Assembly: GCA_026692905.1 (NCBI GenBank)
Contig: JAPLNL010000123.1
Span: forward strand, 1 to 36,335
Direction of reading: 5' to 3'
DNA length: 36,335 bases
Origin: Planctomycetota bacterium
GTDB taxonomy: Bacteria > Planctomycetota > Planctomycetia > Pirellulales > Pirellulaceae
Position 1 is the first letter of the stretch. The number at the start of each line of letters is the position of its first letter. A program made the translations under genes and the position numbers. This document shows positions 26,164 to 33,920 of this stretch, piece after piece. The notes under the pieces are model-generated. The model saw only the letters and a program-made list of their open reading frames with translations, had not been told where the DNA came from and ran no database searches.

Positions 26164-27792
26164 ATGATTCGCATATTTAATTCCATTCGCAAACTCTTTG
26201 TTGGGGTCGCGTTTGCAACGCTGCTTTCTGCCCCAACCCAACTCAATGCTCAAACGCCAGCCGAACGCTACTTATCGATTCCCGCCGATTCTTTGAGTCT
26301 GACGTCCATCGATGTCGCTTCCCTGCGAAATCGCAAGGAGCTCGAAATTGTACCGTGGGAAATTATCACTGCGTTCGGAAGGCAGGAGCTCGGAATCGAC
26401 CCTCTCTTGATTTCCAGCGTGGACATCTCAGCTGGCATGCCAACTTTGAATGGCCCTGAATTCGGAGCCGTGATTTTGACGTCGGAACCTGTCGACATCG
26501 TCAATCTAAATAACAAACTGTTTTCGCTTGTTACCGAGTCCCCCAAAGTAAAAGGCATGCGTTTTCGGAACTTGCTGAACTCCAATGTCGCAATCAAGAT
26601 CGTTCAATTGGAACCTAAGAAACTTTTGGTCGGCACCGACACAACGATTCGCAAGATGATGTCCGCGAAAGCCAAACCGAACAAAATGGTCGACCTTGCG
26701 AGCGTCTCCAAGTATCCGATTAGTTCGGTCACGGCATTGGAATGGGTCCGGCCAATCGCTGATGGTGCCTTCGCCGATTTCAGTTCCAACGTCCCGCCGC
26801 AATTAGTGGATGACATCCAAATCGTCATCGACGAACTACAGTATGTCGTCACCGGCTCGGACATCTTTGCCTACTTTGGCAAAATGGAAATCAAAGTTGT
26901 TGCCAAGGATGATGACTCTGCAAAAAAACTAGCCGGAGCACTCGAACGGCTCCGGAAAAACGGAATGGTGCTTGGCGAGAAAGCTATTTTACAAGCCTTG
27001 CAAAGCGAGAAAGAGATTTCGCCGGAAGTGAAAGCGGCAACAATCCAATATCTCGAACGCCTGAAGGAATTCCTGAGTCAGGCTGAGTTGTGGAGTGTCA
27101 GCGGAAACGAAATCGCGATCAAGGGTGAGTTTGCTTACACCGTCCCAACCATCGGAGTCTTGACGGGCCTGTTGTTACCTGCGGTTCAAGCAGCCCGTGA
27201 AGCGGCCCGTCGCATGCAGTCGTCGAACAACACCAAGCAACTCTTGCTGAGTTTGCTAAACTACGAATCCGCATACAAAAGATTTCCACCGCGCGCATCC
27301 AAAGGGAAGGATGGAAAACCGTTGTTGAGCTGGCGAGTTGCAATGCTACCATACCTCGAACAAAATGCACTTTACGAACAATTCCATTTAGACGAACCCT
27401 GGGACAGTGACCACAACATCAAGTTGCTCGACAAGATGCCTGCGACTTTCAAACATCCTGATTACGCCGGCCCTGAGGGACATACGGTTTACCTTGCTCC
27501 ATTTTATGAAGACACGGTTTGGAATCTAGAAAAACCGAGGTTCGCGAACATAACAGATGGTACGTCCAATACGATCGCTCTATTCGAAGTCGATGATTCC
27601 CACGCGGTTCCTTGGACTAAACCAGAGGACTTGGACCTTCGCGAAATGGACCTCACCGAATGCTTCCGAGGCGTGGGGTCCAACGCTGGCTTCTTCGACG
27701 GGTCGGTAAGATATTTCCCGAGAAGTATGAATCCGGTCGTGCTCAAAGCGATTGTCACCAGCGCAGGCGGTGAAGTGGTTCAGGTCCCGTAA
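26164..27792 (+). CDS. Secreted DUF1559-family protein with internal pilin-like helix
   Basis: A 542-residue protein beginning MIRIFNSIRKLFVGVAFATL, a signal peptide with likely cleavage after LNAQ. Residues about 20-320 form a domain I do not recognise. At about 330-365 comes LLLPAVQAAREAARRMQSSN, the hallmark segment after the prepilin helix of planctomycete DUF1559 proteins, followed by YESAYKRFPPRA, SWRVAMLPYLEQNALYEQF, the TDGTSNTIALFEV region and the C-terminal GFFDGSVRYFP. In ordinary family members this segment sits at the N terminus after a type IV pilin-like leader; here it is embedded, so the protein is unlikely to be processed like a pilin. Function is unknown; a cell-surface role is inferred. 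Confidence 0.85.
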   Translation: MIRIFNSIRKLFVGVAFATLLSAPTQLNAQTPAERYLSIPADSLSLTSIDVASLRNRKELEIVPWEIITAFGRQELGIDPLLISSVDISAGMPTLNGPEFGAVILTSEPVDIVNLNNKLFSLVTESPKVKGMRFRNLLNSNVAIKIVQLEPKKLLVGTDTTIRKMMSAKAKPNKMVDLASVSKYPISSVTALEWVRPIADGAFADFSSNVPPQLVDDIQIVIDELQYVVTGSDIFAYFGKMEIKVVAKDDDSAKKLAGALERLRKNGMVLGEKAILQALQSEKEISPEVKAATIQYLERLKEFLSQAELWSVSGNEIAIKGEFAYTVPTIGVLTGLLLPAVQAAREAARRMQSSNNTKQLLLSLLNYESAYKRFPPRASKGKDGKPLLSWRVAMLPYLEQNALYEQFHLDEPWDSDHNIKLLDKMPATFKHPDYAGPEGHTVYLAPFYEDTVWNLEKPRFANITDGTSNTIALFEVDDSHAVPWTKPEDLDLREMDLTECFRGVGSNAGFFDGSVRYFPRSMNPVVLKAIVTSAGGEVVQVP

Positions 27793-27816
27793 TTCGGTTC
27801 GTCAAAGAGATTCTCT

Positions 27817-27840
27817 CGTCCCCGGGGCTGCCTGGGGACG
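27817..27840. terminator. Hairpin between convergent genes
   Basis: CGTCCCC (27817-27823) and GGGGACG (27834-27840) form a perfect 7 bp GC-rich stem, 25 bases after the DUF1559 stop and 90 bases after the opposing lipoprotein gene. It may end transcription from both sides; no T run is present. Confidence 0.5.
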
Positions 27841-27930
27841 CGTCACAGACCCGCAGGCAGTGCGCTCCTAAGCGAAGCCCTGAAACGCGGTGAGTTGAGC
27901 CTGAGGTTCAATTCGCCGCTCGCCTAAACA

Positions 27931-28152
27931 CTAGATAACGCCGCCGTGAACTCGGTATGGCGTCATGTGACTTGGCTGATCTAGGAACCAGAATCTTTCC
28001 CATTCCTGAACCAGCGATCGAAGATCTTCCGAGGTGTAGATCATTTGCTCGGCTCGCTTGGCTGGATTGGCTGAGTAGATCGGCAATGCGCATCCAACCA
28101 TTGGAAGGGACGAGCAGCAAACCAATAACGCCAAGCTTATTTTACGACGCAT
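27931..28152 (-). CDS. Small lipoprotein
   Basis: A 73-residue protein beginning MRRKISLALLVCCSSLPMVGCALP. The positively charged N terminus, hydrophobic core and lipobox-like MVGC indicate a lipoprotein of about 55 mature residues, with KRAEQMIYTSEDLRSLVQEWERFWFLDQP near its centre. A perfect GGAGG lies seven bases before the ATG at 28152, so this start is preferred to the in-frame TTG at 28158. I know no function. It precedes nothing on its own strand and faces the DUF1559 gene. Confidence 0.72.
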   Translation of the reverse strand: MRRKISLALLVCCSSLPMVGCALPIYSANPAKRAEQMIYTSEDLRSLVQEWERFWFLDQPSHMTPYRVHGGVI

Positions 28153-28159
28153 GACCAAT

Positions 28160-28164
28160 CCTCC
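28160..28164 (-). promoter_or_regulatory. Ribosome binding site of the small lipoprotein gene
   Basis: GGAGG on the minus strand, seven bases before ATG 28152. It supports the short gene being real and decides its start. Confidence 0.75.
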
Positions 28165-28206
28165 GTGAAAAGTCTCGCTATGACCTTGTATCTATCAATA
28201 TTTTCG

Positions 28207-28605
28207 TCAATCGGTCGGACGGGGCTCTGACTCAGAGACGCTCTCGTCTTCTTCGTCTTCCTCCAGTGTCACTTGCAATTTCCCAGAAGCGATTTCTTCT
28301 CGAATCTGTTGGGCAAGTGCTGTTCCCTCGATCGAATTCACCTTCTGCTCCATGATCTTGCCGGGCTTGAAAGTCACCACAAACTTCTCCGGAACTTCAA
28401 CCTGACGTCCCGTCCGAGGATTGCGTGCTTTCCTTGCCGCTCGGGGGCGAACCTGGAACACACCGAAATTGCGAAGCTCGATTCGACCCTCCTCAACCAA
28501 CGTGGCAACAATCGCGTCGAATGTCTTTTGGACAACCGTCTTGATTTGCTGCTGGTTTAGCCCGGTCTCATCGGAAATCGTTTTCACGATCTCTTTTTTC
28601 GTCAC
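28207..28605 (-). CDS. HU/IHF-family DNA-binding protein with acidic tail
   Basis: A 132-residue protein from the GTG at 28605, beginning [20 protein letters not shown], the HU dimerisation helices. [21 protein letters not shown] is the beta-arm region with the intercalating Pro (RNPRTG) and VTFKPGKIM closes the fold. After about residue 90 comes an extension ending in [14 protein letters not shown], an acidic tail that ordinary HU lacks. It should bind and bend DNA in the nucleoid. The frame is open to 28689, but AGGAG at 28613-28617, seven bases upstream, fixes the GTG start. Which HU subtype it is cannot be told. Confidence 0.9.
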   Translation of the reverse strand: MTKKEIVKTISDETGLNQQQIKTVVQKTFDAIVATLVEEGRIELRNFGVFQVRPRAARKARNPRTGRQVEVPEKFVVTFKPGKIMEQKVNSIEGTALAQQIREEIASGKLQVTLEEDEEDESVSESEPRPTD

Positions 28606-28612
28606 GACAGAA

Positions 28613-28617
28613 CTCCT
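28613..28617 (-). promoter_or_regulatory. Ribosome binding site of the HU gene
   Basis: AGGAG on the minus strand, seven bases before the GTG start at 28605. It overrides the longer frame beginning at 28689. Confidence 0.75.
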
Positions 28618-28870
28618 AAGGGGAACTTCAAAACGACCTAAGTCGTTTTGCTGACTAGCTTTAATAGGCCAGCAGTCTAGGTTCCTCAAGGGGGTTCGTC
28701 AAGGTATCGGACAATACAGTCCTAGCCCTCGTCACGACGATCCGCAAAATCACTAATGGAGTTTTCGGCGGAACAACCCGCAAACTTGACCCAACCCGTC
28801 GAATTCTAGAGATTTTTGTTTGCCCGAGAGGGCAGCGCTGAAAAGCAGCGTAGCAAGAAATCGGGTGGGT

Positions 28871-28915
28871 GAGGCTCCTGCCGAACCGTGACGTGGCAAG
28901 CTCGGCAGGAGCCTC
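28871..28915. repeat. Repeat family 1, solitary palindrome next to copy B
   Basis: Arms GAGGCTCCTGCCGA (28871-28884) and its exact complement (28902-28915) around 17 bases. It abuts the left end of the 28920-29078 element, as if that element had inserted beside or within an older copy. Confidence 0.75.
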
Positions 28916-28919
28916 GCTG

Positions 28920-29078
28920 CACCGCGGTAAACATGTTTCCAACGAGTTTACCTAAGTCATTGATTGCTCGGGAGGGTGAGGCTCCTGCCGAACCTTTGCA
29001 CCGTTGGCTCGGCAGGAGCCTCGCCCTCCCCTAAGGTTTTCAATGGAATTGACTTTGCAAAGATGTTTACAGCGGTGG
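28920..29078. repeat. Repeat family 1, copy B, with terminal inverted repeats
   Basis: A 159 bp element. CACCGCGGTAAACATGTTT (28920-28938) is an imperfect inverted match of AAAGATGTTTACAGCGGTG (29059-29077). The central palindrome has arms at 28978-28991 and 29009-29022, extended outward by GGGAGGG/CCCTCCC. The whole is the inverted near-duplicate of copy A (1675-1832); the right half is shared with copy C. Confidence 0.8.
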
Positions 29079-29124
29079 CCTCGCTCTCCCATTGGTTTTC
29101 GATCAGAGCAGCAGTGTCAAAGTA

Positions 29125-30111
29125 CTAAGCATTATCCACCGCTGGGGTCCACTGATTCGGAAGCATATTGCAAGTCACGATCTCGCACTCCCCCGCACGC
29201 TTGCTAGGCAGGATTGCCAGCATTGCCGTTTCTCGGTTTTCATCGCAATAACTTACGGCCTCATCTATCCCTGCTACGAAAAGACCTGTGGCTAGAGCGT
29301 CAGCCCAACCAGCCGATGGATGCAGCACCGTAATACTTAATATTCCCTCGGCAGGCCACCCCGTTCTCGGATCGATGATGTGGCCGTACCGCTTACCGCG
29401 AAAGTAAAAAAACTGATTCGCTGGCCCGCTTGTTCCTAACGCTTGATCGAAAAGTGTCAGCGTCCCAAGAATTCTTTCGGATTGCTCCGGATGCCGGACG
29501 GCGATTTTCCAACCCTGCTCGTCCCCTTTGGAAGATTGATTGCCGCCGCAAAGGATACTGCTCTTGCCACCATGAAACGCAAACTCCGTCACACTATTTT
29601 GCTTCAAAAGGGACGCAGCGCAGTCGATCGCAAATCCTTTGCCGATCCCACCAGGATTGACCTCGAGAGGACGGCGAAAGTAGACTGTCTGATCGGTTGC
29701 ATTTAACTCGATGCTGCTCGATCCAACTTCCGCCAATGCTTGTACGATCTCCGATTCTGTTGGCATTTTCCCTTGGCGACGATAAAAGCCCCAAGTTTTA
29801 GACAACTTGGCCGCAGTCATATCGAACGCGCCACTAGTCTTCTCAAACACAGCCAATCCAAGCTCAAGTAAGCCAAACGTGGATTCAGAGACTTTGACTG
29901 GCCCCTCGCTCGCTCGTGCGTTTAATAAACTCAACTCGCTGGTCGGAATGTAAACGCTCAATAACTGCTCTAAGAAGGTAATGGTATCGAGAGCCGACAC
30001 AGCCATCTCGGGCCCGCTGGGCGGCTTGCCTGGATTCAGCAGTATCTCAAAGCGACAAGCCATCGCATCGCGAGCGATCTCTATCCAAACCGTTTTATTG
30101 GGCTCCCACAT
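29125..30111 (-). CDS. apbE: FAD:protein FMN transferase (ApbE)
   Basis: A 328-residue protein from the ATG at 30111, two bases after the stop of the DUF1080 gene. ApbE attaches FMN covalently to Thr of target proteins such as NqrB, NqrC and RnfG. Visible motifs are FLEQLLSVYIPTSELSLLN, SGAFDMTAAKLSKTWGF, VNPGGIGKGFAID, HIIDPRTGWPA and ADALATGLFVAG, which include the metal- and FAD-binding residues. Most ApbE proteins are exported lipoproteins; none of the residues here form a clear signal peptide, so either it is cytoplasmic or a different start is used (ATG at 30165 is in frame but overlaps the upstream gene). No Nqr or Rnf genes are nearby. Confidence 0.9.
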   Translation of the reverse strand: MWEPNKTVWIEIARDAMACRFEILLNPGKPPSGPEMAVSALDTITFLEQLLSVYIPTSELSLLNARASEGPVKVSESTFGLLELGLAVFEKTSGAFDMTAAKLSKTWGFYRRQGKMPTESEIVQALAEVGSSSIELNATDQTVYFRRPLEVNPGGIGKGFAIDCAASLLKQNSVTEFAFHGGKSSILCGGNQSSKGDEQGWKIAVRHPEQSERILGTLTLFDQALGTSGPANQFFYFRGKRYGHIIDPRTGWPAEGILSITVLHPSAGWADALATGLFVAGIDEAVSYCDENRETAMLAILPSKRAGECEIVTCNMLPNQWTPAVDNA

Positions 30112-30113
30112 TC

Positions 30114-30896
30114 CTATTCTTTGAAATCCGTATCCGGCTTGTCGAGGACCAACTCTTTGATCCAAATGTTGCGATAACGCACATCGTGCCCTTCGGCCTG
30201 CAGCTTGAGACCGCCAGGTACATCGGTGATCCCTCGGCCGTCATCGTTTCCTCCGTCGATGCCAGAGAATTTCCCTCCCCATACCTTGGTGATGCTATGA
30301 TTGGTATGTGCTTTCTTGCCGTTGAAGTACAACGTTACCAAAGGTTTCTCCGTCATTTTGCCATCTTGAAACCTAGCGGCCCGGAAAGTGATGTCATAAG
30401 AATTCCATTTTCCAAGACCGTTGTACAGCTCGTAATCGGTAGCTGCTTCGTTGATGATGGCAGCCATACCGTGGTTCGTTTTGTCCCCGTCGAGAACTTG
30501 AATCTCATAGCGATTTTGTAGGTAAACACCGCTATTACCACCTGTCTTGACGATCAAGAACTCCACATGGAGCCGAAAATCCTTGTAAGCTTTTTTGGTG
30601 ACGATATCCGCGGCTCCAAACGTCCCACCCGCCGAAGCCGGATCGTGAGTCATGACGGCGGTCCCTTTGTCGACAGGATCATCGACAATTTTCCACTGGA
30701 TCGGCATTTTACTGGAGAATCTTGGCCCTTCCCAATATATCCACTTTGCATCGAGCATCTCACGCGACCCATCGAGAATCACCTCTGCATTCGGAATTGG
30801 CTTGGCGCCAACACCAACGTCTGCCAACAAAACAGACGTTGCAGGAAATGCAAACAAGACTGCCAATGAAACCGTTTTTAAATCATGGAACCGCAT
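30114..30896 (-). CDS. Secreted DUF1080 (3-keto-disaccharide hydrolase) protein
   Basis: A 260-residue protein. The ATG at 30896 is preceded by AGGAG eight bases upstream, and starts a signal peptide (MRFHDLKTVSLAVLFAFPAT). The mature part is a concanavalin-like fold of the DUF1080 type: DIVTKKAYKDFRLHVEFLIV, GNSGVYLQNRYEIQVLD, ITFRAARFQDGKMTEKPLVT and GLKLQAEGHDVRYRNIWIKE. The family is common in planctomycetes and has a 3-keto-disaccharide hydrolase representative. The open frame reaches back to 31022 but those extra residues precede the leader and are not supported. A tandem repeat lies upstream. It probably acts on extracellular polysaccharide, and shares a transcript with apbE. Confidence 0.88.
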   Translation of the reverse strand: MRFHDLKTVSLAVLFAFPATSVLLADVGVGAKPIPNAEVILDGSREMLDAKWIYWEGPRFSSKMPIQWKIVDDPVDKGTAVMTHDPASAGGTFGAADIVTKKAYKDFRLHVEFLIVKTGGNSGVYLQNRYEIQVLDGDKTNHGMAAIINEAATDYELYNGLGKWNSYDITFRAARFQDGKMTEKPLVTLYFNGKKAHTNHSITKVWGGKFSGIDGGNDDGRGITDVPGGLKLQAEGHDVRYRNIWIKELVLDKPDTDFKE

Positions 30897-30904
30897 GAAA
30901 AATG

Positions 30905-30909
30905 CTCCT
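30905..30909 (-). promoter_or_regulatory. Ribosome binding site of the DUF1080 gene
   Basis: AGGAG on the minus strand, eight bases before ATG 30896; it decides the start against the longer frame from 31022. Confidence 0.75.
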
Positions 30910-30955
30910 GAATTTCGCAAGCCGCACCCAACTAGGTGGAAAGCTGCGAATCGAT

Positions 30956-30989
30956 CGGTGAGAGGTAAAGGCCGGTGAGAGTTAAAGGC
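30956..30989. repeat. Tandem 17 bp repeat upstream of the DUF1080 gene
   Basis: CGGTGAGAGGTAAAGGC at 30956-30972 is followed directly by CGGTGAGAGTTAAAGGC at 30973-30989, one mismatch. It lies about 60 bases upstream of the start codon and could be a pair of regulator sites. Confidence 0.75.
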
Positions 30990-31113
30990 GAGGTTGCGGT
31001 GACCAGCCAACGCAGGTCCCACTAGACTACGATAATATCACGGCACACACGGTCGTGCTACTAGCCTCCGATGAGCAAACTCAGGTCCCTACAGTCATGA
31101 ACATGTCTCAAAA

Positions 31114-31250
31114 TTGGGAGAGCGAGGCTCCTGCCGAGCTGTGGACGCCAAGGTATGCATGTGCTACCGGTAGTTTGGGACCATTGTCTCGAACTAGTTT
31201 AATGGACGGGAATGTGGTCCCATCCTACAACGGCAGGAGCCTCGGTCGCA
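31114..31250. repeat. Composite repeat E: family 1 half flanking family 3 copy 3
   Basis: GGGAGAGCGAGGCTCCTGCC begins at 31117, then a spacer (31138-31169), then an inverted family 3 copy (31170-31228), then GGCAGGAGCCTCGG (31231-31245). The spacer plus family 3 matches the complement of 9574-9665. The family 3 unit thus lies between the two halves of a family 1 palindrome. Confidence 0.75.
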
Positions 31251-31393
31251 TGGCGCCAAAACGGATGTTCGCCTTTCAGGCATAACTTGGGGAGAAGGCT
31301 TCGAATGGGAGGCAACCCTTTTCGATCCAACGCCGATGTCCTACGCGCAAGCTTGCGCGTCGTGCTAACCATATCGGCTTCCGCCGCTCGTCC

Positions 31394-33094
31394 TTACATC
31401 GATTCCGTAATCCAATTTCGCAACATGGTTGCCGCTGCATCTGGGTTTTCGCGAACCAGTGAAGTCAGGTCATTCTTGATGTCACCACCTGTCGTACGCA
31501 ATCGCGGTGGAGCGTTCTCCACCTCCTCTTGCGTATCGAATTCGGCGTTCTCTTCGTCCGTTAGCGAACTCAGGTCGATGTCGGTCGCATCATCCAAAGG
31601 TAAGTCAAATCCACGTTCGAAATCTCGATCGTTCGCGGTTGGCACCGTCTTCGCAAAACTGCGTAGCGAAAGCAATGCTGCCAAAACAATTCCAATGAGT
31701 GCTAGAGTCTGCCACGATTGCGATAGCCAAGCCAGGGAAGTCTCAGCGAGCGATGCGGCAGGTGGTTCGGCAACTGGGAAATCAGGATAGGAGTCCACAA
31801 AAACACGTGGAAATTTGTCTTCACCCGCTGCCACGGTCGGCAAGATTCCGTTGATGAGACTTTGGATATTTCGCTCGGTATCCTTTCGCAATGTGTCAAG
31901 TTCACTTGGAGTCAGCTCAGGCATTTCACTTGAAAGCTTTTTCGGATTCAACTGCTGCCATTTGTAGGCCGCCGCTTTCAAATAATAGGAAAATGGAATG
32001 GATATCGAGACCGAGACTCGAGTCGTCTGGTGCCCCACGGTCTCTGTCTTTTTGAGCGTATTGCCAGTGACACTCTTTTCGCTTTCCGTTTGCTCTTTCG
32101 TTTCAGAGCTCTGTTCTTGCTGTGCTAGCGACTGGCCTTCGTTCGGCTTGATCGCATTGGGTTGTGTGCCCGGCCGCCCGCCAGGAGTCCCTCGTAGCGA
32201 CTTGGCGTCTCGTTTGGTCGAGGCCGATTGAATCTTGGTCGGCTTTTCGTTGAAACTTATGCTCTCTGTTTCCTCCGAGGCGACTGGGTCAAGCTCAACA
32301 TTGACGTCCAAGCGGACGTTGCCATAATCCGCCAGGAGTCTTTCCGCTCGTTCGCGATAATTCTGCTCTTGCTGTCGTTTGATCAGATAGAACTTGGACT
32401 GCTGCATCGCGGTGGGATCGTCGGATACGATCGTGGTGTTCCCATTGCAGAATAATGCGATGTCGGATTGCTTCAGTCCTGCATAAGACTTTTGGACAAA
32501 GTCGATAATGCCTCTTCGTTGATCGGCGGAAAGATCTTTGTTGCCTCTGGTCTGAATCGCAATACTCGCGGTTTTCTTTCGATCACCTGAGAAGCCAAGC
32601 CGAGATTCATCGGGAGTAATGATGGCATCCACGATCATGGGATCCATGCGTTTGATGGCGTTCTCAAGATCTTTCTTCTTTCCATTTTGAAGCTTAGCTT
32701 GAGTGGAGAGAGAAGACTCCATCAACGAGTTGCTATTGAGTGCGGAATCCATCGCGTTTCCCATGCCGAGAGGATTCGCTTTCCCATCCGAAATGGCTTT
32801 CATGTAGAGATCGAGTGACGCTTTCGGCACTCGGATGCGTTTTCCATCACGTTGAAACTCACGGAGTGCGGCTTTGGAAAGAGCAAATTCGATGTTGTCC
32901 AACTCTTCGTCGCTCAACGATCTGCCACCCAGGATATGAACCGTCGCTCCACTGCTAGTCGTCGCTCCCTGGACCAAAAATACAGAGCTGATGGCAATCC
33001 CAACCGTTAGCAAGATGGCCATCAACTTGGACTGAGGAGTCATCCCAGCAAAGAGAGTGCGCATCTGTTGCAAGAACTGATTTATCTGATTCAT
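31394..33094 (-). CDS. fliF: Flagellar M-ring protein FliF
   Basis: A 566-residue protein that forms the MS ring of the flagellar basal body in the inner membrane. The N-terminal membrane segment (SKLMAILLTVGIAISSVFLV) is followed by a periplasmic ring-building region and a charged low-complexity stretch (about 285-355). The C-terminal membrane segment is QTLALIGIVLAALLSLRSF, and the end LTSLVRENPDAAATMLRNWI is the FliG-binding motif. AAGG precedes the start. Sequence similarity to canonical FliF is modest in the ring domain but layout and C terminus are clear. The fliG gene, expected next, is not present; a repeat-filled gap follows. Confidence 0.9.
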   Translation of the reverse strand: MNQINQFLQQMRTLFAGMTPQSKLMAILLTVGIAISSVFLVQGATTSSGATVHILGGRSLSDEELDNIEFALSKAALREFQRDGKRIRVPKASLDLYMKAISDGKANPLGMGNAMDSALNSNSLMESSLSTQAKLQNGKKKDLENAIKRMDPMIVDAIITPDESRLGFSGDRKKTASIAIQTRGNKDLSADQRRGIIDFVQKSYAGLKQSDIALFCNGNTTIVSDDPTAMQQSKFYLIKRQQEQNYRERAERLLADYGNVRLDVNVELDPVASEETESISFNEKPTKIQSASTKRDAKSLRGTPGGRPGTQPNAIKPNEGQSLAQQEQSSETKEQTESEKSVTGNTLKKTETVGHQTTRVSVSISIPFSYYLKAAAYKWQQLNPKKLSSEMPELTPSELDTLRKDTERNIQSLINGILPTVAAGEDKFPRVFVDSYPDFPVAEPPAASLAETSLAWLSQSWQTLALIGIVLAALLSLRSFAKTVPTANDRDFERGFDLPLDDATDIDLSSLTDEENAEFDTQEEVENAPPRLRTTGGDIKNDLTSLVRENPDAAATMLRNWITESM

Positions 33095-33135
33095 GGAGCA
33101 ACCTTAGGGCCAAAGCATGTTGGTTCAACGCGAGC

Positions 33136-33465
33136 TTAGACGTGGATCGAGTTCAATTCCTGATACGCATCCATCAATTTGTTTCGAATCTGCACAAGCA
33201 ACCGGAAGGACATGTCGGCCTTTTGCATGCTAGTGAACACCTCGGCTTGATTGACGTCACCACCGGTGAGCAACTGCTCCATTTGGCTATCAGCAGACTG
33301 CTGCATGTTATTGACTTGCGCGACGCCACCAACCAGCATGTTGGAAAACGGACTGCCGCTACCGGATTTGGACTCAGACGCTTCCGACTGAGAATTGACC
33401 CTCTGCAGCAGGCGCATCGCCTTCTCAGAGTGCTGTGCCAAAAGTGATTCGGAGCGGATTTGCAT
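33136..33465 (-). CDS. fliE: Flagellar hook-basal body protein FliE
   Basis: A 109-residue protein from the ATG at 33465; a TTG at 33474 in the same frame is also possible and neither has a clear Shine-Dalgarno. The C-terminal half matches FliE: GDVNQAEVFTSMQKADMSFR, LLVQIRNKLMDAYQELNSI. FliE links the MS ring to the rod. It lies between flgC and fliF on the same strand, the usual order. Length is typical. Confidence 0.9.
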   Translation of the reverse strand: MQIRSESLLAQHSEKAMRLLQRVNSQSEASESKSGSGSPFSNMLVGGVAQVNNMQQSADSQMEQLLTGGDVNQAEVFTSMQKADMSFRLLVQIRNKLMDAYQELNSIHV

Positions 33466-33500
33466 AGAGTTCAATCAGACTGCGAGGTAGGAGGAGCGAC

Positions 33501-33920
33501 TTACGCTAGAATGCTGAGCGTTTGCCTAGCCATGCCTTTTGTCACTTCCATCACGCCGATATTCGCTTCATAAGAACGCGAGGCCTCCAGTGCATCGACG
33601 AACTGTTCGTTCATGTCGATATTCGGATATGCTACGTATCCTTTGTGTTTTCCTTCCGTCGCAGCGAGCGGATGCTCGGGCTGCAAACGATACAGTGGCT
33701 CGGAATCCTCGATCCCGATCTTGGCAATTTTGACGCCAGCAGCCCCACCCTCTGCTTTCTCCTCTGAAGTCTCAAAATCAACGTAGCGAGGCTGGTAAGG
33801 TTTGTTTTCGCCGGCCTCGTTTTTCAACGTCGACATGTTGGCGATATTGCCAGAAATGGTATTGAGCCGAACTCGCTGCGCTACCAACGCGCTGGTGCTG
33901 ATATCCAATGCAGAAATCAT
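33501..33920 (-). CDS. flgC: Flagellar basal-body rod protein FlgC
   Basis: A 139-residue rod protein. The N terminus ALDISTSALVAQRVRLNTIS, then GNIANMSTLKN, is the flagellar rod signature, and the C terminus has YPNIDMNEQFVDALEASRSYEANIGVMEVTK. AGGAGG at 33929-33934, eight bases before the ATG, gives a strong start. It is the first gene of a flgC-fliE-fliF unit. The normal partner flgB, usually just upstream, is absent; a repeat-bearing gap and an amidase gene occupy that place. Confidence 0.94.
   Translation of the reverse strand: MISALDISTSALVAQRVRLNTISGNIANMSTLKNEAGENKPYQPRYVDFETSEEKAEGGAAGVKIAKIGIEDSEPLYRLQPEHPLAATEGKHKGYVAYPNIDMNEQFVDALEASRSYEANIGVMEVTKGMARQTLSILA

Larger units (their letters stand above)
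28606..29124. other. Intergenic region rich in repeats
   Basis: The HU leader is followed by two family 1 palindromes and the ITR-bearing element (28871-29078). No protein gene is supported. Confidence 0.6.
30897..31393. other. Intergenic region between fliF and the DUF1080 gene
   Basis: No gene is supported. It holds the DUF1080 leader with a 17 bp tandem repeat, the composite repeat 31114-31250, and a perfect palindrome ACGCGCAAGCTTGCGCGT at 31343-31360, 33 bases after the fliF stop, which could fold as a 7 bp hairpin. Confidence 0.55.

Noticed and set aside
28606-28689. An ATG start for HU at 28689.
   Set aside because: The extra residues precede the conserved N terminus, while AGGAG stands correctly before the GTG at 28605.
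28871-29078. Repeated palindromes could be a CRISPR array.
   Set aside because: Repeat spacing is irregular, spacers are themselves repeated, and no cas genes are present.
30897-31022. A longer start for the DUF1080 protein.
   Set aside because: AGGAG and a signal peptide begin at 30896; the extension spans the tandem repeat.
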